The notes under the pieces: model-generated
Told to the model about the DNA's origin: nothing
The model's database searches: none
What the model saw: the letters and a program-made list of their open reading frames with translations, nothing else
Program-made: the position numbers and the translations under genes
Shown here: piece after piece, positions 45,475 to 57,414 of the stretch
How the letters are laid out: each line of letters opens with the position of its first letter
Numbering within the stretch: position 1 is the first letter of the stretch
Assembly (NCBI GenBank): GCA_003255025.1
Contig: QANY01002466.1
Location: 372,001 to 436,000 of the forward strand
Direction of reading: 5' to 3'
Origin: Datisca glomerata
Lineage: Eukaryota > Streptophyta > Magnoliopsida > Cucurbitales > Datiscaceae
DNA: 64,000 nucleotides

Positions 45475-45840
45475 TAAGCATCAAATCATTCTCTGCGGGG
45501 CACATAGACTCTATTATTTGTTCAAAAAATTGTTTGAATTAGATACTTGCTGGATTTTATGATAACCCATATCCAGACTCCCGTATACACAATTGGTCCC
45601 TTCTGTATGAGCTTTCCACTCTCTCAAATCTTCGATGGCTGGTGATAGGGGAATTCAACATTATCAATGCCAATACATTATCAAGGAAAATTGGATTGTA
45701 GCATAAAACTAGTAGACGCCTTTATTGAGAAAGCTTGGGCAGTGTTTCCGTTCTCTCACAATTTGGAGTATACAGAAATTTGGTTCCCTCCCTCAGAAGA
45801 TTAAAACCTGTCAAAAAAGTTGACATTAAAACAAACTGCA
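45475..45840 (+). pseudogene. LINE ORF2 endonuclease, part after the copia insertion
   Basis: The frame picks up from 40917 once one CTCTC is removed and reads KHQIILCGAHRLYYLF, then DNPYPDSRIHNWSLLYELST and LRWLVIGEFNIINANTLS, which is the central block of plant L1 endonuclease (normally IGDFN; here Asp is Glu). The signal fades by about 45840; RT is absent. Confidence 0.8.
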
Positions 45841-45878
45841 GAAAACAGTATATAGAGTTAAACCTGGCTATCGCCTCT

Positions 45879-46008
45879 TCACAATGTCATATAGTATAAG
45901 TGAGTCTGACTGTTTGCGGTCTCAGCCTGAGATCTGCGAGTCATCACAATGTCATATAGTATAAACGAGTCTGACTGTCCGCGGTCTCAGCCTGAGATCT
46001 GCGAGTCA
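45879..46008. repeat. 65-base tandem duplication
   Basis: TCACAATGTCATATAGTATA starts at 45879 and again at 45944. The units agree except for about three bases. CCTGGCTATCGCCTC also occurs on both sides (about 45863 and 46025). Confidence 0.9.
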
Positions 46009-46281
46009 CGGAGTCAGTTATCCTTTGTTGTCGCCTGGCTATCGCCTCCTCCCTTACTGAGTCAGCCATTGTTGACTGCATTGCTAGCTTACGTGACTTT
46101 GAGTTACGCTTTATGTGAGTTGATTGGTTTCTCAGTTATTGATGCGGGTTTTCCTTATTTAATTATTACTCCTGTGGGTATAGGAGATCTTGATTATTTT
46201 CTATGTTTTGGGTCAAGGGAAGTAAACTGTTCACTGTGGTCGTTTCTTGGAAAATTGAGTTTTGCCTTTGTTGACAGGTAA
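45949..46281 (+). CDS. Hydrophobic 110-codon frame of unknown nature
   Basis: ATG at 45949, stop at 46279-46281. The middle is hydrophobic (LLSQPLLTALLAYVTLSYAL, FSVIDAGFPYLII), suggesting membrane segments if translated. Its start lies inside a tandem duplication, and GACAGGTAAATAAG at the end looks like a splice donor followed by T-rich intron-like DNA. It could be the first exon or leader of a lost gene, or chance. I do not recognise it. Confidence 0.2.
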   Translation: MSYSINESDCPRSQPEICESRSQLSFVVAWLSPPPLLSQPLLTALLAYVTLSYALCELIGFSVIDAGFPYLIITPVGIGDLDYFLCFGSREVNCSLWSFLGKLSFAFVDR

Positions 46282-47050
46282 ATAAGATAGACTCTAAATA
46301 CATTTGCTTTTTCTATAATGATTTCCTCTCACAAAGAAACTCTTTTTTCGTTTAGGGTACAGAAAGCAAAGAATTTTCCTATATTGGGTTCTCAGTTTAT
46401 TTAGCCTAACACAACATAATGCTTCGGAGGGTGTTACGAGTGCGGCTCTACCTCTGTGAGTTTACTTGAACAACTTTCCAACTTTGTCTCTTTGATAAAT
46501 CTCATTATTTTTATAAAATTAATTTTTAGATAGAGAATCTGATTATTTTTTAAAGAATTACTCATAGGAATTAGATACAAGAAGTTTGATTGTTTTTTAA
46601 GCTAATATGTGTATTTGGATAGAATACTTTGGGTTATGATTGACAATGGATGTTCGTTGAGTTTTTTTGTGTTGATAGGACGTACTTTGATGTTTAGCTA
46701 TGAAATTTGATTGATATTGAACTTTAAATTTTCAATCATAGGGATAATGTGTCATGAGGAAAACTTTTTGTATGAGAAAAGGTCAAGACTAGCAGCAACA
46801 CTATAAAAGAAAGATACTACTTATAAACAAATTTGAAATATCAGAACAAAAATATTGATTGATGTTTAAAATCATTAGTAAAACCAAAACTTCATTTATA
46901 TTTTTTTCAGGTATCAAATGAGAGAGAAGCCGCTGAGCTAGTGCTAGCCTCATTTTAGGGATCCTTGAGTCATTTTCTAAACCGGAAATACTTACAAAAT
47001 ACAAGGGGATACACCACAAAACAGTTAACAAAACCTCAACAACAAGACTA
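46282..47050. other. T-rich, intron-like DNA
   Basis: No coding frame identified. Includes a short segment around 46430-46460 (GTGTTACGAGTGCGGCTCTA) of higher GC that might be an exon remnant. Confidence 0.4.
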
Positions 47051-50000
47051 AGAAAAACAATATTAAAGCCTACAATGTAATCTCACTAGCTCAGGCTAAG
47101 TAGCAACGCATAGCTACTTGAAACTGCCAAGTTAAGGATCATAGATCCATCTATTTAGTTTAAACCAGCTTCCAACTCTCCTGCAAAGATAAGTCTTAGC
47201 TTAGTCAGATCTTAGATTTTCAACACAATTATAGTCTATCGCTAATTGTTTTCGCAGCTACAACTATTATACTACTAACTGGATTACAACACCCTGCAAA
47301 CAGTCTAAATCTTATTTTTCCATACAAAATAAATGACAGAATTAAAAACTAACTTTAATATGCTAGCTTTTAAACTGCCCCTTCCAGCATGTGCATTAAA
47401 CCAATTACGGAGACGGTCGCAATGCCGAAATACAATCTCCATACTATATATCCTTACAACTGCAGTCTAAATACCCCTTGAATATTCAGTCACCAGATAT
47501 ATGAGCAACAGTCTTTCTATTACCAGCAGAAAGTACACAATCCATAGTATTCACCATACCCCACATCGGCAACCTCTCAAGAGTTCACAGCCTTGGCATG
47601 CTAACCAAGAAATGAAACTCAATCTTGGAATATTCTTTTAAACCAAATCAGCTTAGTCCACTTTACAACCTCTAACTTTCATCTCAATTTGTTTAAGTAG
47701 ATTTAGTACTAAAATTTTTAGATTTGTTTAGCAGCCATACCCATTTATCTTTCATGTGCAAGCAAGGGCAAACATTGATAGCTTGTTTAATCAACAAGAA
47801 TGTTTCTGTGCTTGAAACATCCCAGCACCACTGTCCACCAACAATTGCTCTATCAAATGTTGTATCCATCCCTAACTAGAATTTCAATCAAGCTTCTCCA
47901 AACCTGTTATGTAACACTGTTATAGGATACAAGATTCACTCCACATTACAGTCGAACTACCATTCTTTTCAGCAAAACTTAGTAAAATCAAGAATTATCT
48001 TCATCATCTTTGTCCAAGTCCATCAGGTCTTGAGGGAAATTTAGCAGTGAACAAAGAGCCAGACTTTGAGAAATGTTTCTTGCGTCAGAAAGCCCAAATT
48101 GAAACGGCATACTCTGCATCACAACTTCCTTATTCCATTCACTCAGACTAAAAACTCCAAACCCACTATACTTCTTTGCTTACAAACAGTTTCCTAAGCC
48201 ACTTTAGCCACTGCATGATCCCTAATACTCCCTTTCCACATAGTTCCTTATAACTCCTTCAACTACATGTAAGACCTTTTTAGGGGAAAAGGAAAATGTT
48301 TGCCCATGTACTTTGGATCCCAAATAGAACATAATTTATTAGTTGCAACCTTCCATCATATGAAAGATGCTTTGCTTCCCAACTTTAAGTTCTCTGAGTA
48401 ATCTTGTCTACATATCTTACAGTCTCCATGATGCAGTCTTGAACTCAGTAAACAAACTCGCAAGTATTTAACAGGGAAATGACTAAGTTGAAAATCAATA
48501 ACTCGGAGAATATGGCTCTAAATATCTTGTTGGACTCTAAAGAATAACAAATGACTTTTCTGAGGGTTAAAACTGCAAACATTATAATTGATGGAAGAAA
48601 TCAATGGCTTCCTTAATCAACCAGACAAATGAAACATCCACTTTTAAAAAAATTAAGAGATCATCTACAAAGCAAATATTAACTATTATAAGTTGTTTAC
48701 ATCTCCAATGGTAATTAAAACATGGCATTGTAAAAGTTTGTCTTAGAATTATAGTTGAAGCCTCCATTACAAGGATAAAATAAAAGGAGATAATGGGTCC
48801 CTTGCCTTAGACATTTAGCTCATCTAAAATACCCTTAAGCTCTCCATTAAAATTGATAGAATAGCTTGGAGTAGTTATACGCTCAATAATCCACTGGTAA
48901 AATACATTAGTAAATCCCATATGAAACAAGATAGCATGTACAAACTCCCAAGACAATTATATGCTTTCATCCAATCAATCATTATAGCACATCTAGGGGT
49001 CTTTTACTTCAAAATATACCATCTCACAAGTTCATGAACAAGAAAAACATTAGTTGTAAACCTTCTTCTAGGTATGAATGCATTTTGATTTAAACTAATC
49101 AATCTTCATAGAACTTCTAGGGGTGTTATACTTGAAATCAAACCCCCTTACAAGTTCATGAGCAAGAAAAACATTATCTGCAATCCTTCTCCCAAGTATG
49201 AATGCATTCTAATTGAAACTGACTAAATTAGTCAAAACTACCTTCAATCTCGCATTGATAATCTTTGAGATACACTTATAAACAATATTGTAGTAAGAAA
49301 TAGGTCTGTAATCTGACCTTAAGAAGGATTATTGACCTTTGGGACCAAGGTAGTAGTTGTATTAAACTGCTTTAGTAAATAAGCGTTCTGAATCACAACC
49401 CTAATCACATCCCAACCAATAATTTCCCAAGATTTCTTAAAGAAACTAGCAGAAAACTCATCATGCCCAGGAGTCTTAGTGTTATTAAAAGAAAACATAA
49501 CCTGTTTTATGTCCTCACCAGTCACTGGAGATGGAAGTTTTCCCCTTTGGTCATCATTCAAAACCATTGACATAATCCTATCCTTGGAATCATTTGGAAT
49601 AGGACTAGTGTTGTTTTGATAATAGGACTATTATCAAAAAGTTCTGAAAATGATTTGCAATTCTGTCTGCTACCAAGTTAGGGTCTTGATAATACATCCA
49701 TCGGGATTCTCAGTTTGTCCCGCGAGAGACTTACCATCCCTCTATCCAACTTGTTTATGAGAGTCTCACTACCCTACCTTTTATTACTCCAAGTAAAAAG
49801 TGATCATCCATAAGCTAAATCATCAATTCAACAGATTTTGAAGTTTAAACAATCATTCGACTCCACCATACCAAAATCAAGATCATGGTTCCCTCAAATT
49901 TTCTCATTCAAGCTCCTAATCACATTAAAGTCTCCCGTTACAACCCAAGGACCATCTCCAATCATCCTTTTAATTTTAACCAAATCTGCCCATAAACATC

Positions 50001-50200
50001 TCCTTGTTGTGTCATCATTGCTTGCATAAACACAAGAAACAAAATGCAGATCCATCCATCTTCTTCACCTTCACCAAGTAGGGTATAACCCGGTCTGAAA
50101 TATGAAGTAAATTTAATTCACCACATTCCTTATTTAAGCCAATCCAATGCGACCATTATTACAATGATCGTAGTTTTGCATGTAGCTATATGGTTTGGAT
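47051..50200 (-). pseudogene. LINE (L1-type) ORF2, minus strand
   Basis: From high to low coordinates: endonuclease part (about 50200-49700, GDGPWVV, GDFNVI-like wording from frame pieces, FTWSNKR, LINKLDRGMVS); RT (49573-49319, GEDIKQVMFSFNNTKTPGHD, FFKKSWEIIGWDV; FVDDLLIF at about 48675-48650); C-terminal region (about 47870-47700, GGQWCWDVSSTETFLLIKQA, HMKDKWVWLLNKS); zf-RVT region (about 47640-47480, PRLSFISWLACQ). The first RT Asp position reads PGHDEF where PGPDGF is usual. Many frameshifts. ORF1 and a poly-A tail were not found. Confidence 0.88.
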
Positions 50201-51242
50201 CATCTTATTCAAAATGTACTTAACGGTTTGATAGAGTTATAAATAAAGATAAATTATTGATGTTATTGACTTATTGATGATGCTATTAATTCACCTGAAA
50301 TTTTTGAATGATCAAACTCAAGTAAAAAATTTAAATACTCATACATGATAAATAAAAATTTAATTGCACAATAAACACATCGACAGAATATTAGGGTTGA
50401 TTCGACAACATATTGTAGTATATAAAATGCATGCATAAATATCTGGTTTAATAAAATAATTGACACATCACTTGATCTTTTAAAACATGGTCGGTGTAGA
50501 ATTACTAAAAAAGATTTTCTTTTAAATCTATAATATAAAAATTAAGAACTAAAACATAAAAGCTCATAACACCAAGATTAACTAAACACATATGAGAAGT
50601 ATGTTTCCCCCACTTCAAGAATAATCTCTAGAAAAAAGTATCAGATGGTTATGATTTATATGTAATGTAGTAAATAAGTAATAGTTTTACGTTTGAAAAA
50701 TATTAAAAAAATATTAGCTTAACTCTTTATTCAAACTTCCTATTTTAATTTAATTTCAAATTTTTTTATTATACTAATACTGTTTATGTGATCTTGAGAT
50801 AATTTGAATCTAAAAAGCATTCTTTCAACATTCTCCATATTTATTTTTTACTAATTATTTTAGTGTCTCATATTCAATTAACCATATTAATTCCATTCTC
50901 TTAAGCTAATTATATTGTAAATCATATAGACAACTAATGAGAATGTTCCATGTGTACTTTTTGTGGGTATTTTAATATTAGTAGAAAAGACATGGAGATT
51001 CTCACATTTACTCATTGTTGATTGTAGATTTATAATAGTCTCTCAGATTTAGTTAACCATATTAGTTTCATCATCACATAACTAATAATTTTACTCTAAT
51101 TATATTGAAAAAAATATGGACACAACTAATGAGAATGTTCCACTTGTATTTTTGATGGGTATCTAAAGATTTGTTGACAAGACATCTAGACAAAATTGTC
51201 TGTTGATCGTTTCTGCTTGATTCCTCCTTCTAATATGGGGAG
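50201..51242. other. AT-rich DNA with a 187-base degenerate tandem duplication
   Basis: ACAACTAATGAGAATGTTCC occurs at about 50931 and 51122, and the 70-90 bases upstream of each also match loosely (TTAACCATATTAATTCCAT against TTAACCATATTAGTTTCAT). No gene seen. Confidence 0.6.
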
Positions 51243-51425
51243 ACCTAAAAATATGGTCAACTTTCCAGCCCAAATAGCAAAAATGGTCAGAAATTTTTTT
51301 TTTTGAAAAAATGACCGGAATATGGCATATAATTCTTTTACATGTGTAATTCATGTAAATAATTTATTTACTTCGGCCATTTTCACATTTTTACAGTTTG
51401 AGCTTGAAAATTGATTTTCTTCTCA
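51243..51425. mobile_element. MITE-like palindromic element, copy B
   Basis: Same layout as 34165-34395: the left end has ATGGTCAACTTTCCAGCCCA and then AAAAATGGTCAG, and the right end read in reverse has AAAATCAATTTTCAAGCTCA and then AAAAATGTG. No coding capacity. Confidence 0.6.
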
Positions 51426-51628
51426 TTCACCGTTTAATATATTGTAGATTGTAGATTATATTAGACGTGATGATAGCTTAACATTACATGATTCAGCATT
51501 TCTCCCTCATTATTATCTACTTTGACGTAATTAATTTTGTCATCTTGTTAATTATTAGCACAGTTCTAATGCCTTGTTTTGTTTTAGTGTACAAGAAGTA
51601 AGTCGTTTATCTCCTTGGGAAAACAAAG

Positions 51629-52850
51629 ATGACCGGGAGAAAGAAGGAAGAAAAATCTATGATTGTTGCTAAATCTAAAAAGCAAAAAAGATAGCAGAGC
51701 AACATTCCGTCTCTTACAGATGACATCATCTCCAATATTCTCAGTTGGCTTCCTGCTCAATTTTTTCACTGCTATGGGAGGCTCATCTGAAAAGCTTGAG
51801 CTAATATAATAAGCAACCCTAGTTTTAAAAGGAGACAACTTTCTTGTTCAAATGTTATGTTCCCCATCCCAGTTACATTTCGGCATCCCCAATGGTTCAT
51901 CAATTTAAAAGAAGGAGATTTTGAAGTGGTACATTCTAAACAAAAACTACTGGGACATGTTGTGTCTAGTTCTGCGGGTATTTTACTACTTGGTGATATC
52001 ATTCAAACTGTACGATTGTATGTTACAAATCCTGTCACCAGGCAAGTATTAACACTCCCTGATCCTCCCACATACATTGAGAATATGATTTTATATGCTA
52101 ATATTTCGTGGCTGCCTAATACTGGGAAATTTAAAGTTATATGTCCTTGTCAAGATAAGGGTGGATGTTGTGATTGGTACGTTTTAACCGCTGGTAGGGA
52201 CATGACATGGAATGTTATTAAGACTGCTCTTCCCCGGACAACCATTAAACCATATATGAAGTTTCATTCACTTTGTGTAGGGTGTTGTTTATTGGCACAA
52301 ACATGATCCCCTGAATGAATACAGACGTAGTTAGGAGCTTCTTGCTATAGACTCATGTGACCAAACATTTCACATTGTCCATGTTCCGGCAACTGTACCT
52401 CGGTTGTATTACTACATTATGCCAATGAAGGAATACATTTATATTGCCACTTCACGACCTAATGAAGAGATATCTGTATGGAAACTGAAAGATTATCGAA
52501 AGAATGAATGGGTAAATGCTTGCAACATTAAAATGAGCGATGAATTATCATTGCTCATGAGCGAATATCCTGACATTACTGGTTGGTTGGATGATCATCA
52601 AATATTGGTCTTAGTAGTTACGTATCTAGTTCGTGATTTGGGAATATTATAGCCTACAATGTGAGGACAGGACAATGCACTTTAATTAAGAAGTGTCGCA
52701 TTACTGATCTCTTCTGGGTGATGCATACAAATAGCCTTCTTTCATGGTGATTGGTAAAAATGTTGCAGCACCACATCACATTACCTTGACAGAATTGCTT
52801 AGAACACTGCAGTCATCTTTAATATTATTAATATCAAGTTAGTTATATTT
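51629..52850 (+). pseudogene. F-box protein pseudogene (F-box associated type)
   Basis: ATG at 51629 opens a basic stretch (MTGRKKEEKSMIVAKSKKQK), then a stop. An F-box follows at about 51698-51757, reading SLTDDIISNILSWLPAQ. The associated domain is split: 51857-52306 is open (SSAGILLLGDIIQTVRLYVT, NPVTRQVLTLPDPP), and 52404-52652 is open (YYYIMPMKEYIYIATSRPNE, SVWKLKDY). Family knowledge: such proteins join targets to SCF ubiquitin ligases through Skp1. Here at least four frameshifts or stops separate the pieces, so no complete protein can be made. No intron is needed to explain it. Confidence 0.8.
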
Positions 52851-52931
52851 TTGCTTTTTAATATTACTAGTATTAAGTTAGTTATATTTATGCTTTTTAA
52901 TATTACTAATATTAAGTTAGTTATATTTATG
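52815..52931. repeat. Three 39-base tandem repeats
   Basis: Units at 52815, 52854 and 52893, each TTAATATTA(T/C)TA(A/G)TAT(C/T)AAG followed by TTAGTTATATTT. The last two differ at one base. Confidence 0.9.
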
Positions 52932-53092
52932 CTTTTTTCTTTAAATGATTTATTTTTAATTCAAGTTTTAAATTATTTAAGTAAATTTTAAAATATTGCC
53001 AAAATATTGACCACCCATATCCGTTCAATCCTCAAGTACTAACCTGATGAAAGAGTAACACCCTTCCCTTAGTATCATTTTCAACATCATAA
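52932..53092. other. AT-rich non-coding DNA
   Basis: Short stretch between the 39-base repeats and the dispersed repeat; nothing seen. Confidence 0.5.
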
Positions 53093-53582
53093 GACCCATT
53101 TGAGGAACAACTAAGTGTGCCTTTCTTTCCTCTTGAAATAGATCCTCGAAGTGTTAAACGCTAACTTTGGCAAGTTCTTCTCGATAAGTGACCCAACACC
53201 AGTTACATAATCACTCCAATATTGATGTTGGTTTTTGCCAGATTCAAATTCAATGTTGGTTATATGAAAGCAAAGAATATAGTTGTAGGGAATCCATTAG
53301 TTAGAATTTTTTTTTAACAAGCGATTAGTTAAGAGTTTAAGATATGTAAATGTTGAATATTATTTGTGAACTTGTTATAAGCCCGAGGCACGTGTTTACA
53401 ATATTTTTTTACTTTTAATTTAATAATCTTATATGTAATCAATTAATTCAGTATTCATTTTTAAGATAAGAGCCTAGAGAGTAACATTGATTTTCTAAAA
53501 TAATATTTTTGTGAGATATATATAAGAAATTAATGATTGATAACGATTATGTTCTTGCCCAACAAATAAGAAAAATATATTG
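53093..53582. repeat. Dispersed repeat, copy 2
   Basis: Counterpart of 7061-7553, same orientation, with small indels. The frame that carries a stop at about 7095 in copy 1 reads FEDLFQEERKAHLVVPQM here, so the repeat once had coding sequence on its minus strand. Right of the match lies pararetroviral flank rather than a LINE. Confidence 0.75.
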
Positions 53583-53691
53583 AATAGTTAACATATTTTC
53601 TTAGCTTACATGTTTAAATCTAGAAAAAAGTTGATATTTGTATATGATAACCTAAGCAACTAAATTAAACAGTAAAAACACTTACGTAGAC

Positions 53692-54889
53692 ATGTATATA
53701 AAAATGATGAGTGAGATGATAAAACAATTCATTACTCAAAAGCAGCAGGATGAAATCCTTAATGCCTCCAAAATAAACATCAATCCTTTTAATCAAACTG
53801 AAACCCAAACTGAAGATGCTTGTTATACACTAGCCCAAGCCATAATCCACCATTTTATTGGACTAGGAATTATAAATACAGACCGGCACAGATAGCTTCT
53901 ACAGAACTTTCGTTGCCCTTTTCTAACCCATTTTAGATGGTATAAGGATGTGTTCCTCATGAAGGTCATGTAATGAACCGATGCCAACAGTGACTATTGG
54001 AAAACCAAATTCATTGATGGCCTTCCCAATATTTTTGCTGAAAAAGTTTACAAGAAACTTAGGGATAAACAGAACCAAATTAATATTCCCTATAACCAGC
54101 ATACCTATGGATCTCTCATTATAGTAGTAATTGAAGAAGGTTTAGCCCTCTGCAATGATCTGAAACTTCACCACCAAATGAAGAAACATAATTTATCAAA
54201 CAAACATAAATTAGGTGAATTTTGTGATCAATTCGCTTATTACACCAAAATCTAGTACCCTGCAATTTCCAGGAACCCTAAACCTAAGAAATACAAAAGG
54301 TTTCATTCCAGAAAAGCTTCGAATAATCCTAAATACGATCCGGACATTCCCAAAAGGAAATTCAAGAAAAAGAAAGTTCTTCCTAAGAGAGACAGATAAG
54401 AACTTAAGTGTTTCAGGTGTGGTGATAAAGGGCACTATGCTAATAAGTGTAAACTTAAGCAGAAACTCCATGCGTTATCTCTAGATGACGAAACCCAACA
54501 GCAAATCCTTAACTATATCTCTGACAAGGATAACTCCTCCCCAAACTCCAATTCAGATAATGATCTGGCAGAAATCTATTCTTCTGACTCAGATTCCTCC
54601 TCTGACCAAATGGACCAAATTGAAGCTTATTGCAATAGCAAGAATTGCAACACGTTAACAGAAGCCAATTATTGGAAAGCCATTGTGGAAATGAATGGCC
54701 TTGATCTAGGACAACCTAGTATCATTGTTCTTACCGACACCCAGAAGTATATGCTCAGCTTTGCTGATCAAATCCAAATTCCAGAAATGAGATTAAAATT
54801 TTTAAAACCCTGTATAAAGAACATGTCCAGGAAGAAATTATCCCTCATATTGAGAATTACAGTATGCGAGAAATCATGGATCGCATAGA
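53692..54889 (+). pseudogene. Endogenous pararetrovirus: coat protein region
   Basis: The first open piece (53692-53895) begins MYIKMMSEMIKQFITQ. After stops, coat-like sequence continues (WKTKFIDGLPNIFAEKVYKK at about 53998). A basic stretch follows (KRKFKKKKVLPKR) and the Cys-His knuckle CFRCGDKGHYANKC (54409-54450), the nucleic-acid-binding motif found in caulimovirid coat proteins. Then an acidic Asp/Ser-rich stretch (54480-54620) and another open piece (54610-54888). In-frame stops (about 53893, 54253, 54397, 54889) and frameshifts show it is inactive. Start of the region toward 53590 is not defined. Confidence 0.8.
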
Positions 54890-55095
54890 ATAAGGTTACA
54901 GAAAAATCTATAACTATCCAGGATTTGAAAATGGAAGTCAATTTTCTTAAATCAGAAATCAAACAGTTACAAACTGTTACTCAAATTATTTTCCAGGATC
55001 TTTCTCTTATTAAACAAGAGCTTCCTTTCAAAGTCAAGGAACCTATACTTGAACCATAATATTCTTCTCTGAAAGACAACTGTAATCAATACCTT

Positions 55096-55602
55096 ATGAT
55101 TATGAATAAGGTAACATTTCAAAAATGGTATACCAGAATTACTTTTATTATGAAACCCTATTTTGTAATAAAAAATGATATCACCCTTATTGATACAGGT
55201 ACTAATATGAATTGTATTCCAGAAGGTTTAGTCCCTACAAAATATTTTCAGAAAACCACACAATCTCTTATAAGTGCTAGTGGCAACAAAATGAAAATTG
55301 AATTTAAATTACCAAAAGTTTTAATCTGTAATAAAGGAATTTGTTTACCCATTTCCTTTGTCTAATTAAAAATCATGACCCAGAACATTATCCTAGGCAA
55401 TCCCTTTATGTGCCTTTTGATGCCTATGGTTAAAATCGATAGGAATGGAATTTATACTACCCTTCATAACAGACAAATAGTTTTTAAATTTATTACAAAA
55501 CCGTATACAAAAGAATTAGATCTTATTAAAGATCTTACACAAAACAAAGAAAGTCAAATTAATTTTCTTCAAAAAGAAGTCCAATTTTTGACTATTGAAT
55601 AG
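55096..55602 (+). pseudogene. Endogenous pararetrovirus: aspartic protease
   Basis: Two open pieces (55096-55365 and 55375-55602) separated by a TAA. The active-site motif DTGTNMNCIP is present at about 55192, and NIILGNPFM lies in the second piece, fitting a retropepsin fold that processes the viral polyprotein. Order coat-protease-RT agrees with Caulimoviridae. Confidence 0.8.
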
Positions 55603-55771
55603 AAAAATCAACAGACTTCTATTCAAAACAAAATCAAAATGATATTAACAGAATTTCATACAAAAATTTACAGCGATCTGCCAAATACTTAGAAAAAAAC
55701 ATATTATTTCTTTGTCTTATCACTAGGATTTTGACAATTAGTATATCCCTACCAAATCTAGACTTGGTCAA

Positions 55772-57017
55772 ATGAAAAAGGAATATCTTGAAATCTTTAA
55801 AACAAAAATTGACTCTTTACTACAGAAAAAACTCATTAGACCTAGCAAGTCTCCTTGGAGTTGTACAATATTTTATGTGTATAAAGATGCTGAAATTGAA
55901 CAAGGACAACCTCGTTTAGTCATCAATTACAAGCCGCTTAATTATGCCCTCCATTGGATTACGTATCCTATCCCGAACAAAAATGATCTTTTAGATCGCT
56001 TAATCAATTCAGTAAATTTTTTTAAATTTGACTTAAAATTAGGATTTTGGCAAATACAAATTGCTGAACAGGATAGATATAAAACAACATTCACTGTTCC
56101 CTTTGGTCACTATGAGTGGAACTTTTTACCATTCGGTGTTAAGAATGGAGCTTCAAAATTTCAGCATATCATGAATGATAATTTTAACCCATATACTAAA
56201 TTCATTATCTGCTATATAGATAATATTTTAATTTTTCCATCATCCATAGATCAGCATGTTAAATATCTGCATATATTTAAACATGTAATAATCAGAAAAC
56301 ATTAAGTTTTATCTGCATCTAAGATGAAACTATTTCAAACAGAAGTTAGATTTTTAGGAGATAATATTTGTAACGGAACTATTATTCCTATAAACAGAGG
56401 TATAGAGTTTGCATCCAAATTTTCTGATAAAATTAAAGATAAAACTCAATTACAGAGATTTTTAGGAAGCCTTCATTCTAATTGAGACTTTTATCCAAAT
56501 TGTGCCCAGGATAGTTCTATTCTTTACAGTAGACTCAAGAAGAATCCTTCTCCTTGGGCAGTAGAACATACATTAGCAGTAAGATCAATAAAACAGAAAA
56601 TACAACAATTACATGCTTGTCTTTACCTAACCCTTTGTGGAAAAAAATTGTTGAAACAAACGCCTCAAATCTAGGCTATGGTGGGATTCTTAAACAAGTA
56701 AATCCTAAACAGAAAGAAGAACTCCTTAGATTTACTTCTAGAGTTTGGAAAGGACCAGCACTAAATTACCCCACAATTAAACAAGAATGTTTAGCCATTG
56801 TTAAATGTGTGCTATAATTTCAGGATGAATTATTAAACCAAGATTTTCTTATTAGAGTTAACTGCTCTGCAGCCAAACAATTTTTAAGAAAGATGTACAA
56901 AATCTTGCTTCTAAGCAAATTTTTACCTCCTGGCAAAGTTTATTATCAGTATTTGATTTTGATATTGAGCATATCAAAAGTGAACAGAATTCTTTATCCG
57001 ATTTTCTAACCCCGTGA
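55772..57017 (+). pseudogene. Endogenous pararetrovirus: reverse transcriptase and RNase H
   Basis: RT at 55772-56305 with PRLVINYKPLN, FFKFDLKLGFWQIQI, TFTVPFGHYEWNFLPFG and the catalytic site reading YIDN (about 56215) where YIDD is the rule. RNase H from about 56554 with ETNASNLGYGGIL (Asn in place of the first catalytic Asp), KQECLAIV, and EHIKSEQNSLSDFL at about 56970-57010. Stops at 56305, about 56487 and about 56816 break the frame. Family: Caulimoviridae, nearest in wording to the petuvirus/florendovirus side of the family; genus not settled by reading. Catalytic loss plus stops mean no enzyme. Confidence 0.9.
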
Positions 57018-57414
57018 ATATCTACAGGGTTCATGAACAGAAGCAGAGGCCAAGGTCGTAGGGGCCGCGGCAGGGGAAATCCCTACTCAACAGAATTCCC
57101 AAGTCTCAATAAGACTTATAATAGTAATCAAGAAGCTTCTTCAAGCAAATCTGCTAAAGATGTCCTTTTAATACTAGTACAGTATTATTGAAGAGACTAT
57201 TCTCTTCATTGAAACAGCAGATGAGCAATGGATGTCAGATCCATGGGAAATTAAGAAAAGATATACGTCGACTCAAGGATTTCCCACGTATTTTGAATAG
57301 TATCGGTATATTTACGAGCATATTGTGCTTGAAACAGCAGCCATGGAGATTAAACATACACTCCATGATTACTAGAAAGGCTTCTAGTATGGTTTCTAAA
57401 AGCGCAGATAAATA
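57018..57414 (+). pseudogene. Endogenous pararetrovirus: start of the ORF after RNase H
   Basis: After RNase H comes an Arg/Gly-rich stretch (FMNRSRGQGRRGRGRGNP, about 57033-57085) and then a frame with FIETADEQWMSDPWEIKKRY, TSTQGFPTYFE and YIYEHIVLETAAMEIKHT, broken by stops at about 57298 and 57374. I take this as the beginning of the downstream ORF of the same virus. It stops at about 57414, where sequence switches strand. Confidence 0.6.

Noticed and set aside
52815..52931. Regular short repeats as a CRISPR-like array
   Set aside because: Units are directly abutting with no spacers, and the sequence is eukaryotic; simple tandem repeat.
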